Origin: Acidobacteriota bacterium
GTDB taxonomy: Bacteria > Acidobacteriota > Terriglobia > Acidiferrales > UBA7541
DNA: 64,000 nucleotides
NCBI GenBank assembly: GCA_003224235.1
Contig: QHYU01000134.1
Coordinates: forward strand, 1-64,000
Reading direction: 5' to 3'
The first letter of the stretch is position 1. Each line of letters begins with the position of its first letter. This document shows, one piece after another, positions 35,778 through 45,576 of this stretch. A program made the translations under genes and the position numbers. The notes below the pieces were generated by a model, which saw only the letters and a program-made list of their open reading frames with translations, did no database searches and was not told where the DNA came from.

Positions 35778-36983
35778 TCACTCAGCGCCCCACAGGGCGA
35801 GCGTCGTGGCGTCCTTAATGAGGACACCCCTGTTCAAGATCACCGGGTGCGCCCAGGTGGGGCTGTCAGCTACGGAATACTTGCGCAGCGGCTCGAATCC
35901 CTTTGCACTTTTCCTTGCCACGATCAGCTCGGCGTCGTTAGTTAGAAAAAAGAGCACCGAGCCGGCGTCGACGATCGCAGCGTTGTCGGCCTGGCGGCCT
36001 TCGGAAGTCCACAGAGTGGCGCCGTTGCGCGGATCGAGGCAGAAGAATTGCCCGCGTTTGAGGTAGGAGAGGCCGAACAGGAGGTCGCCGCTCACCACCG
36101 GCGAGTTCATGTACATCCCGACGTCCTTGTTTTGCCAGACCGTTTCGGTGACCCATTGCGAGCCGCGTTTCAGCACCTTGACGCCCATCACGCCGTTGTC
36201 GAGGCCCGAGAAGATCAGAGTCTCCCGATACAGAACCGGTGTCACAATGTTCTGCTCGTAGGGGGTGCTGAAGGGAATGCGCCACAGGAGTTCGCCCGTC
36301 GCCGCTGAGACGCCTACGATATTGTGCTGGCTCTGGGTGACTACCTGGCGGGTTCCGCCCAAGTCCGCCACGATGGACGATGCGTAGGCCGGACCGTCAC
36401 CTTTCCAGCTCCATTTTTCCGCGCCCGTCTGCGCGTCGAAGGCAGTCAGCGCGCCGCGGCCGTTCGTGCCGACATGAGCGATGAGCAGGCCGCGATCGAC
36501 CACTGGCGACGTGGCTGTGCCGAAATCCGGCGAGCCGAATTCCTTGCGCCAGAGCGGCTTGCCGGTCTTGGCGTCAAAACAAGAAAGAATACCGTTGATT
36601 CCGAAGGTGCAAATCCGGCCGTCGGCGATCACGGGCGTCGATTTGACTCCCTTACCGTGGCCGACGGCCGCTGGGTTCATGGCATAGGGGGCGGCATAGC
36701 CTTCCTGCCAGATTACCTGCCCGGTTTCCGGCCGCAGGCAGGAGACCACTTCGCGGTCGCCCTGCCTTGTGTGCAGGAAGATCTTGCCGCCGACCACCAC
36801 CGGCGACGAATGTCCCTCGCCGACATTCACCTTCCATTTCAGCTTGAGCTTTTCCGGCCACACTTTGGGCTCGCTGAATGCGCCGGCGATACCGTCGCGG
36901 TTGGGGCCGCGCCACTGTGGCCAATCCTGCGCCCAAGCGGCTAAGAGAAATCCAGCGAGACAGGCGGCCCGGTGAGAAAACAT
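35778..36983 (-). CDS. Secreted PQQ-like beta-propeller protein
   Basis: 401 residues: signal peptide (about 1-18, LAGFLLAAWA), entry motif DWPQWRGPNRDGIAG, and blades such as GEGHSSPVVVGGKIFLHTR and KSTPVIADGRICTFGI. It starts 12 bases after the ABC permease stop, which ties the propellers to the transporter operon. A role as a periplasmic or outer-membrane partner of the permease is inferred only from this linkage. Confidence 0.88.
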   Translation of the reverse strand: MFSHRAACLAGFLLAAWAQDWPQWRGPNRDGIAGAFSEPKVWPEKLKLKWKVNVGEGHSSPVVVGGKIFLHTRQGDREVVSCLRPETGQVIWQEGYAAPYAMNPAAVGHGKGVKSTPVIADGRICTFGINGILSCFDAKTGKPLWRKEFGSPDFGTATSPVVDRGLLIAHVGTNGRGALTAFDAQTGAEKWSWKGDGPAYASSIVADLGGTRQVVTQSQHNIVGVSAATGELLWRIPFSTPYEQNIVTPVLYRETLIFSGLDNGVMGVKVLKRGSQWVTETVWQNKDVGMYMNSPVVSGDLLFGLSYLKRGQFFCLDPRNGATLWTSEGRQADNAAIVDAGSVLFFLTNDAELIVARKSAKGFEPLRKYSVADSPTWAHPVILNRGVLIKDATTLALWGAE

Positions 36984-36995
36984 GATTCTCGAAGT

Positions 36996-39900
36996 TTACT
37001 CTGCTCTCAGAGCCTTGAGCAACGGGGACCGCAAAGCCGCGGCAGTGGCGGCGAGCGAGGCGGCGATTCCGGCCACGAGGACCGCGACCAGCAGCAGGCT
37101 CAACGACACGACCGGCAGGTGACCGCCGCGCAGCGAAACCGCCGGGGCGATGGCGAGCAGCGCGCACACTGTGCCCGTGGTCAGGCCGAGCAGCAGTAGG
37201 AGGACGTTCTCGGCCAGCACCATCGTGGCCAGATGCTGCGGGAGGTATCCGACCGCGCGCAGCAGCGCCAGTTCCCGCCGCCGCTCTAACACGTTGCGCA
37301 GCAGGATAGCCCCGAGTCCCAAGGTGCCCAGCACCAGGCCTAACGCGCCCAGGCTGCGGAATGTAGAAAGGTAGGTGTTCTCCACCTTGTGGAAGCCCGC
37401 CAGGCGCGCTTCCGTTGGCTGGATCTGGAATCCGTAATCAGCGAGCGCCGCCTCCAGCACTCCCGTCAGCTCGTACGCTCTCGCTGGCGGGACGTTCAGC
37501 AGGAAGAAACGATAACCTTCGACGTCCGGAAACAGGCGCAGGAAATTCTTCTCCGAGATCAGCAGCTCGCCCTGAAAAAGGCTATCCTGCAAAGCCGCGA
37601 CGATCCGGAACCGCGTTTGGTCCAGCACCAACTCCTCGCCGAGCTTCAGGTGCAGCGCATAGGTCATGGAGTTGGCGTCGGCGATGGCCGGAATCACTGG
37701 GTCGGCCGGCTCCGATTCGAGCAGGAGCCAGGGGTTTGCCGTCCGGGCCACCGAATCCTGGAATTGGAACTGAGCGCTCCGGAGAAAGGCCGCAGGAGGC
37801 GCCAGAATCCGCGGATTGCGAGGCTGGTAGAGATTCAGACAACTGGCGTCATCTCCGGGCCGCAGGCGGAAGGGGACGAACTTGACTCCTTCGAGCGGCG
37901 GAATGTTTAGGGCGTCGCGGCCGATGGCAGTGTTCGGATCGTGAATCAACGGCAGGACCGACTCGGCCATGAGCGGGAAACCGCCCGTGCCCGTGGATGC
38001 GCCCTCGCGGCGAAAGGCATCGAGGGAGACGATGAGGAACGTCGCCGAGGCGATCAGGGCGATGCACAGGATGCTGCGGCCGGGACGGTAGGTAGCGCTG
38101 CGGAGGCCCAGGGTGATTTGACCGCCAACGGGCGCCAAGGAACGCGAATTGAGCCAGGTGGACTCGAAACAGAGGGCGGCGATCAGCAACAGCGTGCCCG
38201 CACCGAAGAATCCGGCGGTTTGGTCCAGTTTGCGGGCGAGTGCGGCCGCGAGCAGTGCAACTGCCATGACTGCGGCAATCATTCCGATGAGCAACGGTCG
38301 TCTTTCGGACTTGCGCCTCTCGACGCCCGCCAGCAGGCCGCGCGGCGTCACCGGCTGGAGGCCTCGCAGGGTCCACGCGATCGAGCCCAGGCCGGTCACC
38401 ATTCCGGCCGCCGCTCCCATGGCCAGCGATGCAATCGAGGCGTGGAGCGAAAGCAGCCTGGTGCCCACAGCGTCAATCCACCAGGTCCGCAGTCCGAGCA
38501 TGATGAACCCGCCATATGCCAGCGCGGCCCCCATCCCCACCACGGCTCCGGGTGCCGCCAGGGCCGCGCCTTCGAGCAGAAATATAGCTCGGAGCTGGGG
38601 AATCGAAAAGCCGAGCGCGCGGAGCACGCCGATCTCGCGCATGCGTTGCTCGACTCCCAGCTTGAAGAACAGCCCCGTCAGCAAGAGGGCTGAGACCATC
38701 AGGAAAAAGCTGAAGTAGATGAAGTACTCGCCGAAATCGGTGGCGCCGCGCGCCGCTTCGAGACCCCGGGCTTTTACGGCGAAGACCGTGAGGCCCATTT
38801 TGGCAGGGTCAAGGGCGGCCCGAAGAGCGTTGCCATAGGCTTCCGACGGCGGAAAGATGCGGATCGACGTGAGCCGGCCGAAGCGCGTGCCCCAGAGCTG
38901 CTGGCCTCTCGCCAGCGGGACGAACGCTTTCGGCGTAGTCCGGTATTGCTTCCAATACTGGTCGTCGATCGGCCGGACGCGGCTCAAGTCGAGAGGAAAC
39001 GGCGGATCCCAGTCGTGCAGGCTCTCGGACTCGGTGATCCCCGGATACTTCGGCGCGAACTCACGGTCCGTCGCCGCGCCTTTGAGCGGAACTACCTCTG
39101 CCAGACGGAACTGCGCACTGTCAGTATGCAGACGACCGTCCGATTTCCAGACGTAGTAGTCGAGCGACACCGCGTCGCCTGGCTTCGCCCGCAGCTCCTG
39201 GGCGGCCCACTGGTTGAGGGTGATGCCGCCGGCTTCGGCCGGGGCGGGCGGGGACCCGAGCGCTGTTACCACGGAATAGGGGATCTCGCGCCCACCGACG
39301 CGGATGCTGTTCGCGAGGTACGTCAGCACCGGTTCCGTGCCGAGACCCAGTGACTTCGCGGTCGCTGCCGCGGTCCCGGCCAGGTCGTCGCTGATCAGGG
39401 TGCTGTCGGTTTCAAGGGAAAGGCAGCGCTGCTTCTCCAGGGTACGCAGCCGGAGGCCCAGGTCTTCGAGCGTGTAGCGGTCCTTCAAAGTGCGTTCGAT
39501 GGCGCCGCTGCTTGCTCGTCCGTCTGCCAGGAGGATGGTGTTGACCTTTCCCCGCTGATCCAGGTGCTTCTGGAGGCGGGCGAGCGGGACCAGCACAGCG
39601 CGGACGTCGCCCTGCTGAGGCCGCAGCGAGAACTCGCGGAAGGCGGCCTTAGTTGCTGTGAACCGAATGGTCTTCCCCACATCTTCCTTGCGACCGTGCA
39701 GTGACTCGAGCGGAATGGCGGAGGGTTTCTGCACACGGATCAGGATGGTGTCGCCTGCCTTGACGCCCAGCTCCCGCTCGAGCGCGGCGCTCAACAGGGT
39801 TTGCTGGTTGCGCGGCGGCTCGCCGGGCTCGGCCTGAAATTTCCAGAAGCGCTCGTCGACCCCGTAGACCTGTATACCCAGTGCCCGCCGGCCGCTCGGC

Positions 39901-40172
39901 TCGTGCGCAACGACACCGTCGATCGCGATCATGGGGCAGGCAGAGCCGAAGACCGAGGCCAGTTCCTCGCGGAAGAAGCCGTTGCGGGAGATGACGAAAT
40001 CGGTATTGCCCAGCCGCTCCAGCACCAGGTCCCGGAGGCTCGAACGCACCGAATCACCCACCAGCAGCGCGCCGCCGAGCACGCCGACCGCGGTCGAGAC
40101 CCCCAGCAGCACAGCGAGGTTCGTCCGCCAATACCACGTCAGATTACGCGCCAGCAAGGTGGAGGTTCGCAT
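36996..40172 (-). CDS. FtsX-family ABC transporter permease (MacB/LolCE type)
   Basis: 1058 residues. A first helix at about 15-37 (NLAVLLGVSTAVGVLGGALL), a large extracytoplasmic region, then two FtsX cores. The first (about 490-600) has RMREIGVLRALGFSIPQLR and the last (about 940-1055) has RRRELALLRAVGYLPQHLA, both the coupling-helix motif of type VII ABC systems. Further helices at about 640-700 and 730-760 make ten or so in all, the long DevC/YbbP-like two-core form. It overlaps the ATPase gene by 29 bases. Such systems extrude lipoproteins, lipids or peptides by mechanotransmission rather than import. Confidence 0.9.
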   Translation of the reverse strand: MRTSTLLARNLTWYWRTNLAVLLGVSTAVGVLGGALLVGDSVRSSLRDLVLERLGNTDFVISRNGFFREELASVFGSACPMIAIDGVVAHEPSGRRALGIQVYGVDERFWKFQAEPGEPPRNQQTLLSAALERELGVKAGDTILIRVQKPSAIPLESLHGRKEDVGKTIRFTATKAAFREFSLRPQQGDVRAVLVPLARLQKHLDQRGKVNTILLADGRASSGAIERTLKDRYTLEDLGLRLRTLEKQRCLSLETDSTLISDDLAGTAAATAKSLGLGTEPVLTYLANSIRVGGREIPYSVVTALGSPPAPAEAGGITLNQWAAQELRAKPGDAVSLDYYVWKSDGRLHTDSAQFRLAEVVPLKGAATDREFAPKYPGITESESLHDWDPPFPLDLSRVRPIDDQYWKQYRTTPKAFVPLARGQQLWGTRFGRLTSIRIFPPSEAYGNALRAALDPAKMGLTVFAVKARGLEAARGATDFGEYFIYFSFFLMVSALLLTGLFFKLGVEQRMREIGVLRALGFSIPQLRAIFLLEGAALAAPGAVVGMGAALAYGGFIMLGLRTWWIDAVGTRLLSLHASIASLAMGAAAGMVTGLGSIAWTLRGLQPVTPRGLLAGVERRKSERRPLLIGMIAAVMAVALLAAALARKLDQTAGFFGAGTLLLIAALCFESTWLNSRSLAPVGGQITLGLRSATYRPGRSILCIALIASATFLIVSLDAFRREGASTGTGGFPLMAESVLPLIHDPNTAIGRDALNIPPLEGVKFVPFRLRPGDDASCLNLYQPRNPRILAPPAAFLRSAQFQFQDSVARTANPWLLLESEPADPVIPAIADANSMTYALHLKLGEELVLDQTRFRIVAALQDSLFQGELLISEKNFLRLFPDVEGYRFFLLNVPPARAYELTGVLEAALADYGFQIQPTEARLAGFHKVENTYLSTFRSLGALGLVLGTLGLGAILLRNVLERRRELALLRAVGYLPQHLATMVLAENVLLLLLGLTTGTVCALLAIAPAVSLRGGHLPVVSLSLLLVAVLVAGIAASLAATAAALRSPLLKALRAE

Positions 40173-40815
40173 GACTCAATTCGTACCGGACGGGGAACCT
40201 GGAGGCCAGCTCCGCGTTGTGCGTTACCACCACCAGGATGGTCTCCTGCCGTTGGTGCAGCTCGAGCAGCAGAGAAGCCACCACATCGGCCGACGCCTGA
40301 TCGAGGTTGCCCGTCGGCTCGTCGCAGAGCAGCAGAAGCGGCTTCCGGATCAGGGCACGCGCCAGCGCTACGCGCTGCTTCTCGCCGCCCGAAAGCTCGG
40401 CGGGGCGATGGTCCAGTCGGTCGGTCAACCCCACCTGTTGGAGCAGCTCGCGCGCCCGCGCCGGGTAGCCGGCATGATCGTTCGCGACCAAGGTCGGAAT
40501 CAGCACGTTTTCCAGCACCGAGCACTGCGGCAGAAGACAATGGTCCTGGAATATGAAGCCGATCAGCTGGTTTCGGAACGCCGCCAGCTCCTTCTCGGCC
40601 AACTGGAAGGGATTTTGTCCGTCCAGGGCCACCGTGCCGGCGGTCGGCTGTTCCAGCGCGCCGAGGATGTAAAGCAGCGTGCTCTTGCCGGCCCCCGAAG
40701 GACCCATGATGACTACCGCGTCGCCGCGCTTCAAGGAAAGGCAGATGCCGGAAAGAACCGTCAGCGGCCCGCGGGGCGTTGGGTACTCCTTGGCGAGGTT
40801 GAAAACTTCAAGCAT
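40144..40815 (-). CDS. LolD-like ABC transporter ATP-binding protein
   Basis: 223 residues from ATG 40815 ([14 protein letters not shown]); the longer open frame upstream is only the antisense-free extension through the glycosyltransferase gene. Walker [11 protein letters not shown]-loop in [12 protein letters not shown], signature [15 protein letters not shown], Walker [13 protein letters not shown] and H-loop VVVTHNAEL are all intact. The start overlaps the glycosyltransferase stop by eight bases and the end overlaps the permease start by 29, so the three are translationally coupled. Confidence 0.93.
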   Translation of the reverse strand: MLEVFNLAKEYPTPRGPLTVLSGICLSLKRGDAVVIMGPSGAGKSTLLYILGALEQPTAGTVALDGQNPFQLAEKELAAFRNQLIGFIFQDHCLLPQCSVLENVLIPTLVANDHAGYPARARELLQQVGLTDRLDHRPAELSGGEKQRVALARALIRKPLLLLCDEPTGNLDQASADVVASLLLELHQRQETILVVVTHNAELASRFPVRYELSHANLHLAGA

Positions 40816-42109
40816 GGACGCGCGCGGCAGCGATGCTGGCGTACACCTCGAGCGCCCGCGTGGCCATCCGCCAGGCGCTGTAGTGCTCGCGGACTCCCTC
40901 GGCGCCTCGCTTGCCGAGCTCCTCCGCGAGCGCAGGGTCCTTCCACAGCGAGAAGATTCCCTGGGCCAGGCTCGCCGCGTCGTCCGGTTCCACCAGGATT
41001 CCGCCGCCTGTCTTCTGGAGGATCTCCGGAAATGCTCCGCGCCGCGGCTCGACCACAGGGACTCCGTTCGCCATCGCCTCCAGCAGGAAGATCCCCTTCG
41101 GTTCGTCGTAGTTGCTGGGGACGCACAGGACGTTGAGGTTCCGGAGGAAATCAATTTTGCGCGGCCGGTCGAGTACGCCCCGATAGCAGAACTCGTTTTC
41201 CAGGCCCGTGTCCTTCATCTTGCGTTCGATGCTGTGGAGATACTCGCGGTGCTCAGGCGCCAGGTAGCCGGCGACCTCCAGCGTGGCGCCGGAAAACTCG
41301 GTCTCGCGCCGCAGCCGGATGTAGGCCTCGGCCAGCACGTGCAGGCCCTTTTCCGGCGCGACCCGAGCGAAGTATCCGACCGTGAAACAGTTGCCGAGCA
41401 ACCGCGGAGCGGGATCGTAGCCCTGGAGGCTGACGCCAACTGGCACGATGTGCATCTTGTGACTGGGGATGCCGAGGTAGCGGCACATGAATTCCGCGTA
41501 GTATTCGCTGATCGCCGCGAAGCCGTCCACGTGCTCGATGTTGGCCCGAATCAGCTCCAGTGACCTGGTTCGATGCGGTTCCTGAAGCTGGCTGAGGAAC
41601 AGGTCTTCACCCTGCAGCGTGCAGCATATGGGCCGGCCCACGGCCTCCCGGATCGGCCGCGCCAGCCCGATCAACAGCGAGTTGGGCAGCGTCACGATAT
41701 CGGGTGGCGCCTCGCTCCGCAGCCAGCTTGTCAGCTTCCGGATTTCCTTGCGCTGAAAACCCTGCTCGCCGCGCAGCATGGAAACAGTCAGCTCACCCAA
41801 GAGGCGTGGGTTTACTGCGATTGAGCGCCGCGAGGCAAGCTTGAGTGCCCACGGGGAATCCCACAGCCGGTCTAGCAGCCAGGGAGTCCAGCGGAACAGG
41901 GCAAAGTGCTGCTCCAGATACACGCTGATGCCGCCGCAAAATACTTTGTGCTCGCTGACGTTCGGCTCGTCGGTCCGTGTCGGGGTATAGATGGGCACCA
42001 GGCTGATATCGTGGCCCTGGCTCTTGATCTCCGCCGCCAACGCGTTGTCGCGGATACAGCTTCCACAATACATCGGCCCGGCGCCGGCAGTGAACGCAAT
42101 GATCCTCAT
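40808..42109 (-). CDS. GT4-family glycosyltransferase
   Basis: 433 residues, GT-B fold. N-terminal acceptor domain begins GAGPMYCGSCIRDNALA; C-terminal donor domain has VGYFARVAPEKGLHVLAEAY and the EX7E-type motif EPKGIFLLEAMANGVPVVEP. It lacks membrane helices. Its ATG overlaps the stop of a 35-codon frame, and its own stop overlaps the ABC ATPase start. An operon of glycosyltransferase with an efflux-type ABC system suggests modification and export of a glycosylated lipid or peptide, which is an inference from linkage. Confidence 0.9.
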   Translation of the reverse strand: MRIIAFTAGAGPMYCGSCIRDNALAAEIKSQGHDISLVPIYTPTRTDEPNVSEHKVFCGGISVYLEQHFALFRWTPWLLDRLWDSPWALKLASRRSIAVNPRLLGELTVSMLRGEQGFQRKEIRKLTSWLRSEAPPDIVTLPNSLLIGLARPIREAVGRPICCTLQGEDLFLSQLQEPHRTRSLELIRANIEHVDGFAAISEYYAEFMCRYLGIPSHKMHIVPVGVSLQGYDPAPRLLGNCFTVGYFARVAPEKGLHVLAEAYIRLRRETEFSGATLEVAGYLAPEHREYLHSIERKMKDTGLENEFCYRGVLDRPRKIDFLRNLNVLCVPSNYDEPKGIFLLEAMANGVPVVEPRRGAFPEILQKTGGGILVEPDDAASLAQGIFSLWKDPALAEELGKRGAEGVREHYSAWRMATRALEVYASIAAARVHA

Positions 42110-42213
42110 ACGGCGCCTTCGTCACCGGAGCCCGGCCACAGGGGGCGCGAATCCAGAGTCGCGCGCGCGGCTATGGTTTGAGCAGTCGGTTCGGCTTCGA
42201 TGACAGCGATCAT
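42106..42213 (-). CDS. Possible 35-residue leader or small ORF
   Basis: ATG 42213 to TGA 42106 codes MIAVIEAEPTAQTIAARATL and 15 more residues (ending GDEGAV). The stop is interlocked with the glycosyltransferase ATG (ATGA), a common translational-coupling arrangement. The only upstream purine run is weak. No family recognised; it could be a leader peptide or chance. Confidence 0.35.
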   Translation of the reverse strand: MIAVIEAEPTAQTIAARATLDSRPLWPGSGDEGAV

Positions 42214-42420
42214 AGATTCCACGGTACTTTCTCACTTATATTATAACTTCGGCTGATTACGGAAGGGACCGGCCGGCGCCCGGCCGGCCGTCTCGGAACC
42301 AGTGGCAAGACGGGCCGGTGCCAGTTTCGCGCCGGCAGCCGAAGCGGCTACGCCATCCGAGCGGCCAGGACCTACGGCTGCCAGGTGTGAAGTCCGATAC
42401 GCTGGACAGATGGAGAAGGT
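42214..42420. promoter_or_regulatory. Divergent intergenic region with GC-rich hairpin
   Basis: Spacer between the glycosyltransferase operon (-) and the antiporter (+). It contains TTATATTATAA near 42234-42245, a -10 candidate for the - strand, and a hairpin GGCCGG...CGGCCGGCC at about 42270-42290. No strong -35 located. Confidence 0.35.
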
Positions 42421-43749
42421 ATGCATTCACCGGTCAGCGCTCAGGTGGAGAACATCTTACTGATCGTTATTATCCAGTTGGTGATCATCATGGCGGCTGC
42501 TCGGGTTTTTGGCGTCATCTTTCGCTACCTAGGTCAGCCTCAGGTATGCGGGGAGATCGCCGCCGGCCTGATTCTTGGGCCCTCCCTGTTCGGCCACTTC
42601 TTCCCCCATCTGTTTCGACAGGTGTTTCAACCATCTGTCGGGCTCGTGTTCAGCATCCTAAGCCAAATCGGGCTGATCCTGCTGATGTTCTTGATCGGAC
42701 TGGAGTTCGACTTTAGCCACCTGCGCACCCACGGGCACGTCGCCCTCTCGGTTTCCCTCGCCGGGATTCTTCTTCCGTTTGGTTTGGGGCTGGCCGTGGC
42801 GCAGGTGCTCCACCGCTATGTGGGCCAGGAGATCAATAAGGTTGGCTTTTCCTTGTTTCTCGCGACCGCCCTGTCGATTACCGCGCTCCCCATCTTGGGT
42901 CGGATGTTGATTGAATTCAACATCAGTCGCACGCGCTTGGGCTCGCTGACGATTACAGCGGCCGCCGTGGATGACGCGGCTGGCTGGATCATTCTGGCCC
43001 TGGTGAGCGCGATTGTCCGGTCGAGATTCAATCCGTTCGCGACCATGACCATGGTTGCCGAGGCGCTGGCATACGCCCTTTTCATGATCCTAGTCGGTCG
43101 CCGGCTGCTGCGCCGGTGGACGGCCATGACTTTGCGCGCCGGCGGCGGAGAGATTTCACCCTCCGCTCTGGCGCTCTTGTTCATCATGATCTTCCTCTCG
43201 GCGGCGATCACCAATTTCATCGGCCTGTTCTCGATTTTCGGGGCCTTCATTATGGGCGCGGTTCTGTACGATCAGCACGAGTTCCGGGAAGCCGTCATGC
43301 GCCGGTTGCGAGATTTCGTCACGGTGTTTTTCCTGCCGATTTTCTTCACCTATACCGGCTTGCGGACCGATATCGGCACCATGCCTGGCGGGCTCATGTG
43401 GCTGTTATGCGGTCTGGTACTGCTCGCCGCGATTGCTGGGAAGATCGGCGGCTGCACCACGGCGGCCTTGCTCAACGGCCTCACCTGGAAGGAGGCTTGG
43501 TTGGTGGGCGTGCTTATGAATACCCGCGCGCTGATGGAGTTGATTGCAGTCAACCTGGGCTACGACCTGGGGGTTATTCCCAGGAGCGTATTCTTCATGC
43601 TGGTGTTCATGGCGGTGGTGACAACCTACATGACCTCCCCGTTGCTGCGAAGGTTGATTCGGAAGACGGAATTGGAGCCGCTTTTCGAAGCATCCAGTTT
43701 TATGCAGCAGGCGCGGAGCGGGCGGCGCTCATTAAGCGGCCCCGCATGA
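42421..43749 (+). CDS. CPA2-type cation:proton antiporter
   Basis: 442 residues with 12-13 hydrophobic helices and the conserved segments QVCGEIAAGLILGPSLFG, LILLMFLIGLEFDFSHLR and AAAVDDAAGWIILALV (the double Asp of the ion site). GLRTDIGTMPGG and MNTRALMELIAVNLGYDLG close the second half. No C-terminal RCK/TrkA domain is present, so it is the transporter core alone, as in NapA/GerN-like exchangers. It probably exchanges Na+ or K+ for H+ in the inner membrane. It stands alone, with a convergent gene downstream. Confidence 0.92.
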   Translation: MHSPVSAQVENILLIVIIQLVIIMAAARVFGVIFRYLGQPQVCGEIAAGLILGPSLFGHFFPHLFRQVFQPSVGLVFSILSQIGLILLMFLIGLEFDFSHLRTHGHVALSVSLAGILLPFGLGLAVAQVLHRYVGQEINKVGFSLFLATALSITALPILGRMLIEFNISRTRLGSLTITAAAVDDAAGWIILALVSAIVRSRFNPFATMTMVAEALAYALFMILVGRRLLRRWTAMTLRAGGGEISPSALALLFIMIFLSAAITNFIGLFSIFGAFIMGAVLYDQHEFREAVMRRLRDFVTVFFLPIFFTYTGLRTDIGTMPGGLMWLLCGLVLLAAIAGKIGGCTTAALLNGLTWKEAWLVGVLMNTRALMELIAVNLGYDLGVIPRSVFFMLVFMAVVTTYMTSPLLRRLIRKTELEPLFEASSFMQQARSGRRSLSGPA

Positions 43750-43829
43750 CGTGATCGCCGACATCGCCGTTGCGCGTATCTCCGCGAGGACCGCCGCCTT
43801 TGCTGCCGGGACCGGGAAATCGGCGGTGC

Positions 43830-44273
43830 TTAGAGGTCGAAAAGTTCTTTCGGTGCGACTTCAATCTTGTCTCGAATGGCCTTTGGTATCGGAATACCCG
43901 TCATCTTGCCGCCCTGCTTGTCGAGCTTCACGCAGGCGACGGCCAGGGTTCCTCGCGCGACTTCTCTAGCGGGCTGCTCGTTCAACTTTCGGAAGACAAA
44001 GTCATAGACAATACTCTTCTTCCTCTTCTCGCGCACAAAAAGGCAGATTTCAACAACGTCCTCGAACCGGAGAGGATCCTTGAAGTCGCAGTCCGCGTGC
44101 ACCCGTGGCCAGCCCAGCCCGCTACCCGCTTGATGAATGGAGATACCTAGAGACCGGAAGAACGCGCGCTCGGCGGCCTCCATGAATCGGAAGAAGTTCA
44201 AGAAATTCATGATACCGGCCATATCGATATCGGAAAACTCCACTTGGCGCGTCAGCTTGAATTCGCAGGCCAC
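43830..44273 (-). CDS. 4HBT hot-dog thioesterase (YbgC-like)
   Basis: 147 residues, single hot-dog domain. EFSDIDMAGIMNFLNFFRFME carries the Asp of the 4HBT active site, followed by VHADCDFKDPLRFEDVVEI and RKLNEQPAREVARGTLAVAC. Such enzymes hydrolyse acyl-CoA or acyl-carrier thioesters. It begins three bases after the FAD oxidoreductase and is the last gene of a three-gene - strand operon, so its substrate is probably the product of that pathway. Confidence 0.9.
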   Translation of the reverse strand: MACEFKLTRQVEFSDIDMAGIMNFLNFFRFMEAAERAFFRSLGISIHQAGSGLGWPRVHADCDFKDPLRFEDVVEICLFVREKRKKSIVYDFVFRKLNEQPAREVARGTLAVACVKLDKQGGKMTGIPIPKAIRDKIEVAPKELFDL

Positions 44274-44276
44274 GTT

Positions 44277-45536
44277 TCATCGACCTTCGATCAACGACCG
44301 GCCATGCTCCAGCGGTTCCGGGACGCCTGCAAATTGCGCCACCGCCTCGAACAGCGGATCAAAGTCGCGAAACAGGTTACCCATCAGGCAGTCGGTCAGA
44401 TCGCCGTGGAGGTGCGGGTAGCGATCCACAAACTGTCGAAAGCTGAACTCGTGGTCGTAAAAGGTATAGACCAATTTCCGCATGGCCTCGATGCCTTTGC
44501 ACATCTGCGCTCCGTAATCGCTGAACTGTGATGCGCCAACGTTGCCCCCCGTGAGGGCAGCGTCGACGGCGTCGGCGGCGAGCTCCCCGCTGCGCAGCGC
44601 CAGGAAGACCCCGGAAGAGAAGACGGGATCGAGAAAGGCAAAGGCGTCCCCGATCAGGACCAATCCATCGGCAGCGCAATAGCGGGAACGATAGGAATAC
44701 TCTCCCGTGACCCGATACGGGCCGGTCTGCCGGCCGGGCGCCAGGTGCTGCTGGATCCAGGTATTGTTTGCCACCTCGCGATGAAAGATAGATGCAGGGT
44801 CTCGCGTGCCGTTGTAGAGGTAAGTCTTTTCGGCAACTGCGCCCACACTAACGATATCTTCAGGCAGCGGAATGTACCAGAACCAGCCCTTCTCGGGGAG
44901 GTAAGCAATGGTGGTGGCGCCCTCATCGAGTCCTGGGTCGCGCAGCGCTCCCTGGTAGTAGGTCCACACGGCGATTTTGTTCAAGTACGGATCGCGCACT
45001 TTCCACCCCTTGCGCGTCACAGCAAAGGCATCGCGTCCACTGGCGTCGATGGTTATCGGCGCGTGGAATTCCAGCGTCTTGCCGTTCTTGCCGACGGCTC
45101 TCACTCCGGTGACGACGCCGTTATCCTGGATCATCTCCCGGACCATGGTCTGGTCCTGCACTTCGGAGCCTTTGGCGCGGGCGTTGTCGAGGAGCATCTG
45201 GTCGAACTCACTGCGCAGGACCTGCCAGGTGCAGGCAGCTTCATGTTTCAGGTGCGTGAAAAAATAAAAGGGCTGAGATGCCCGCCCGTCGACGCTTACG
45301 AACTGGACGCTGTATTTCTTGGGGAAATGAGAGGTTTTCATCCGGTCGATGAGCCCCATGCGCTGGAGAGGAAAGTAAGTATAGGGGAGCAATGACTCGC
45401 CAATGTGATAGCGGGGAAACTTCTCCTTTTCGAGCAGCACGACGCTGCGGCCTTTACTTGCGAGGATCGCCGCCGCCGTCGAGCCTGCGGGCCCGCCTCC
45501 AATCACGATTGCGTCATAGAGATTATTCCCGTGCAC
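44277..45536 (-). CDS. FAD-dependent oxidoreductase, halogenase/GGR-like
   Basis: 419 residues from GTG 45536 (NNLYDAIVIGGGPAGSTAAA), supported by GGAG eight bases upstream; the frame runs to 45620. Rossmann GxGxxG, then LEKEKFPRYHIGESLLP, the conserved patch of flavin-dependent halogenases and geranylgeranyl reductase-like enzymes, GWFWYIPL (the W-x-W-x-I-P motif of halogenases), and the second FAD motif GLVLIGDAFAFLDPVFSSG. Halogenation, hydroxylation or saturation of an acyl or isoprenoid substrate are all possible. It sits between a HemN-like radical SAM gene (40-base gap) and a thioesterase. Confidence 0.85.
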   Translation of the reverse strand: MHGNNLYDAIVIGGGPAGSTAAAILASKGRSVVLLEKEKFPRYHIGESLLPYTYFPLQRMGLIDRMKTSHFPKKYSVQFVSVDGRASQPFYFFTHLKHEAACTWQVLRSEFDQMLLDNARAKGSEVQDQTMVREMIQDNGVVTGVRAVGKNGKTLEFHAPITIDASGRDAFAVTRKGWKVRDPYLNKIAVWTYYQGALRDPGLDEGATTIAYLPEKGWFWYIPLPEDIVSVGAVAEKTYLYNGTRDPASIFHREVANNTWIQQHLAPGRQTGPYRVTGEYSYRSRYCAADGLVLIGDAFAFLDPVFSSGVFLALRSGELAADAVDAALTGGNVGASQFSDYGAQMCKGIEAMRKLVYTFYDHEFSFRQFVDRYPHLHGDLTDCLMGNLFRDFDPLFEAVAQFAGVPEPLEHGRSLIEGR

Positions 45537-45576
45537 GAACTGTCTCCAGTTGGAATGCTGGATGGCAGTACGACCG

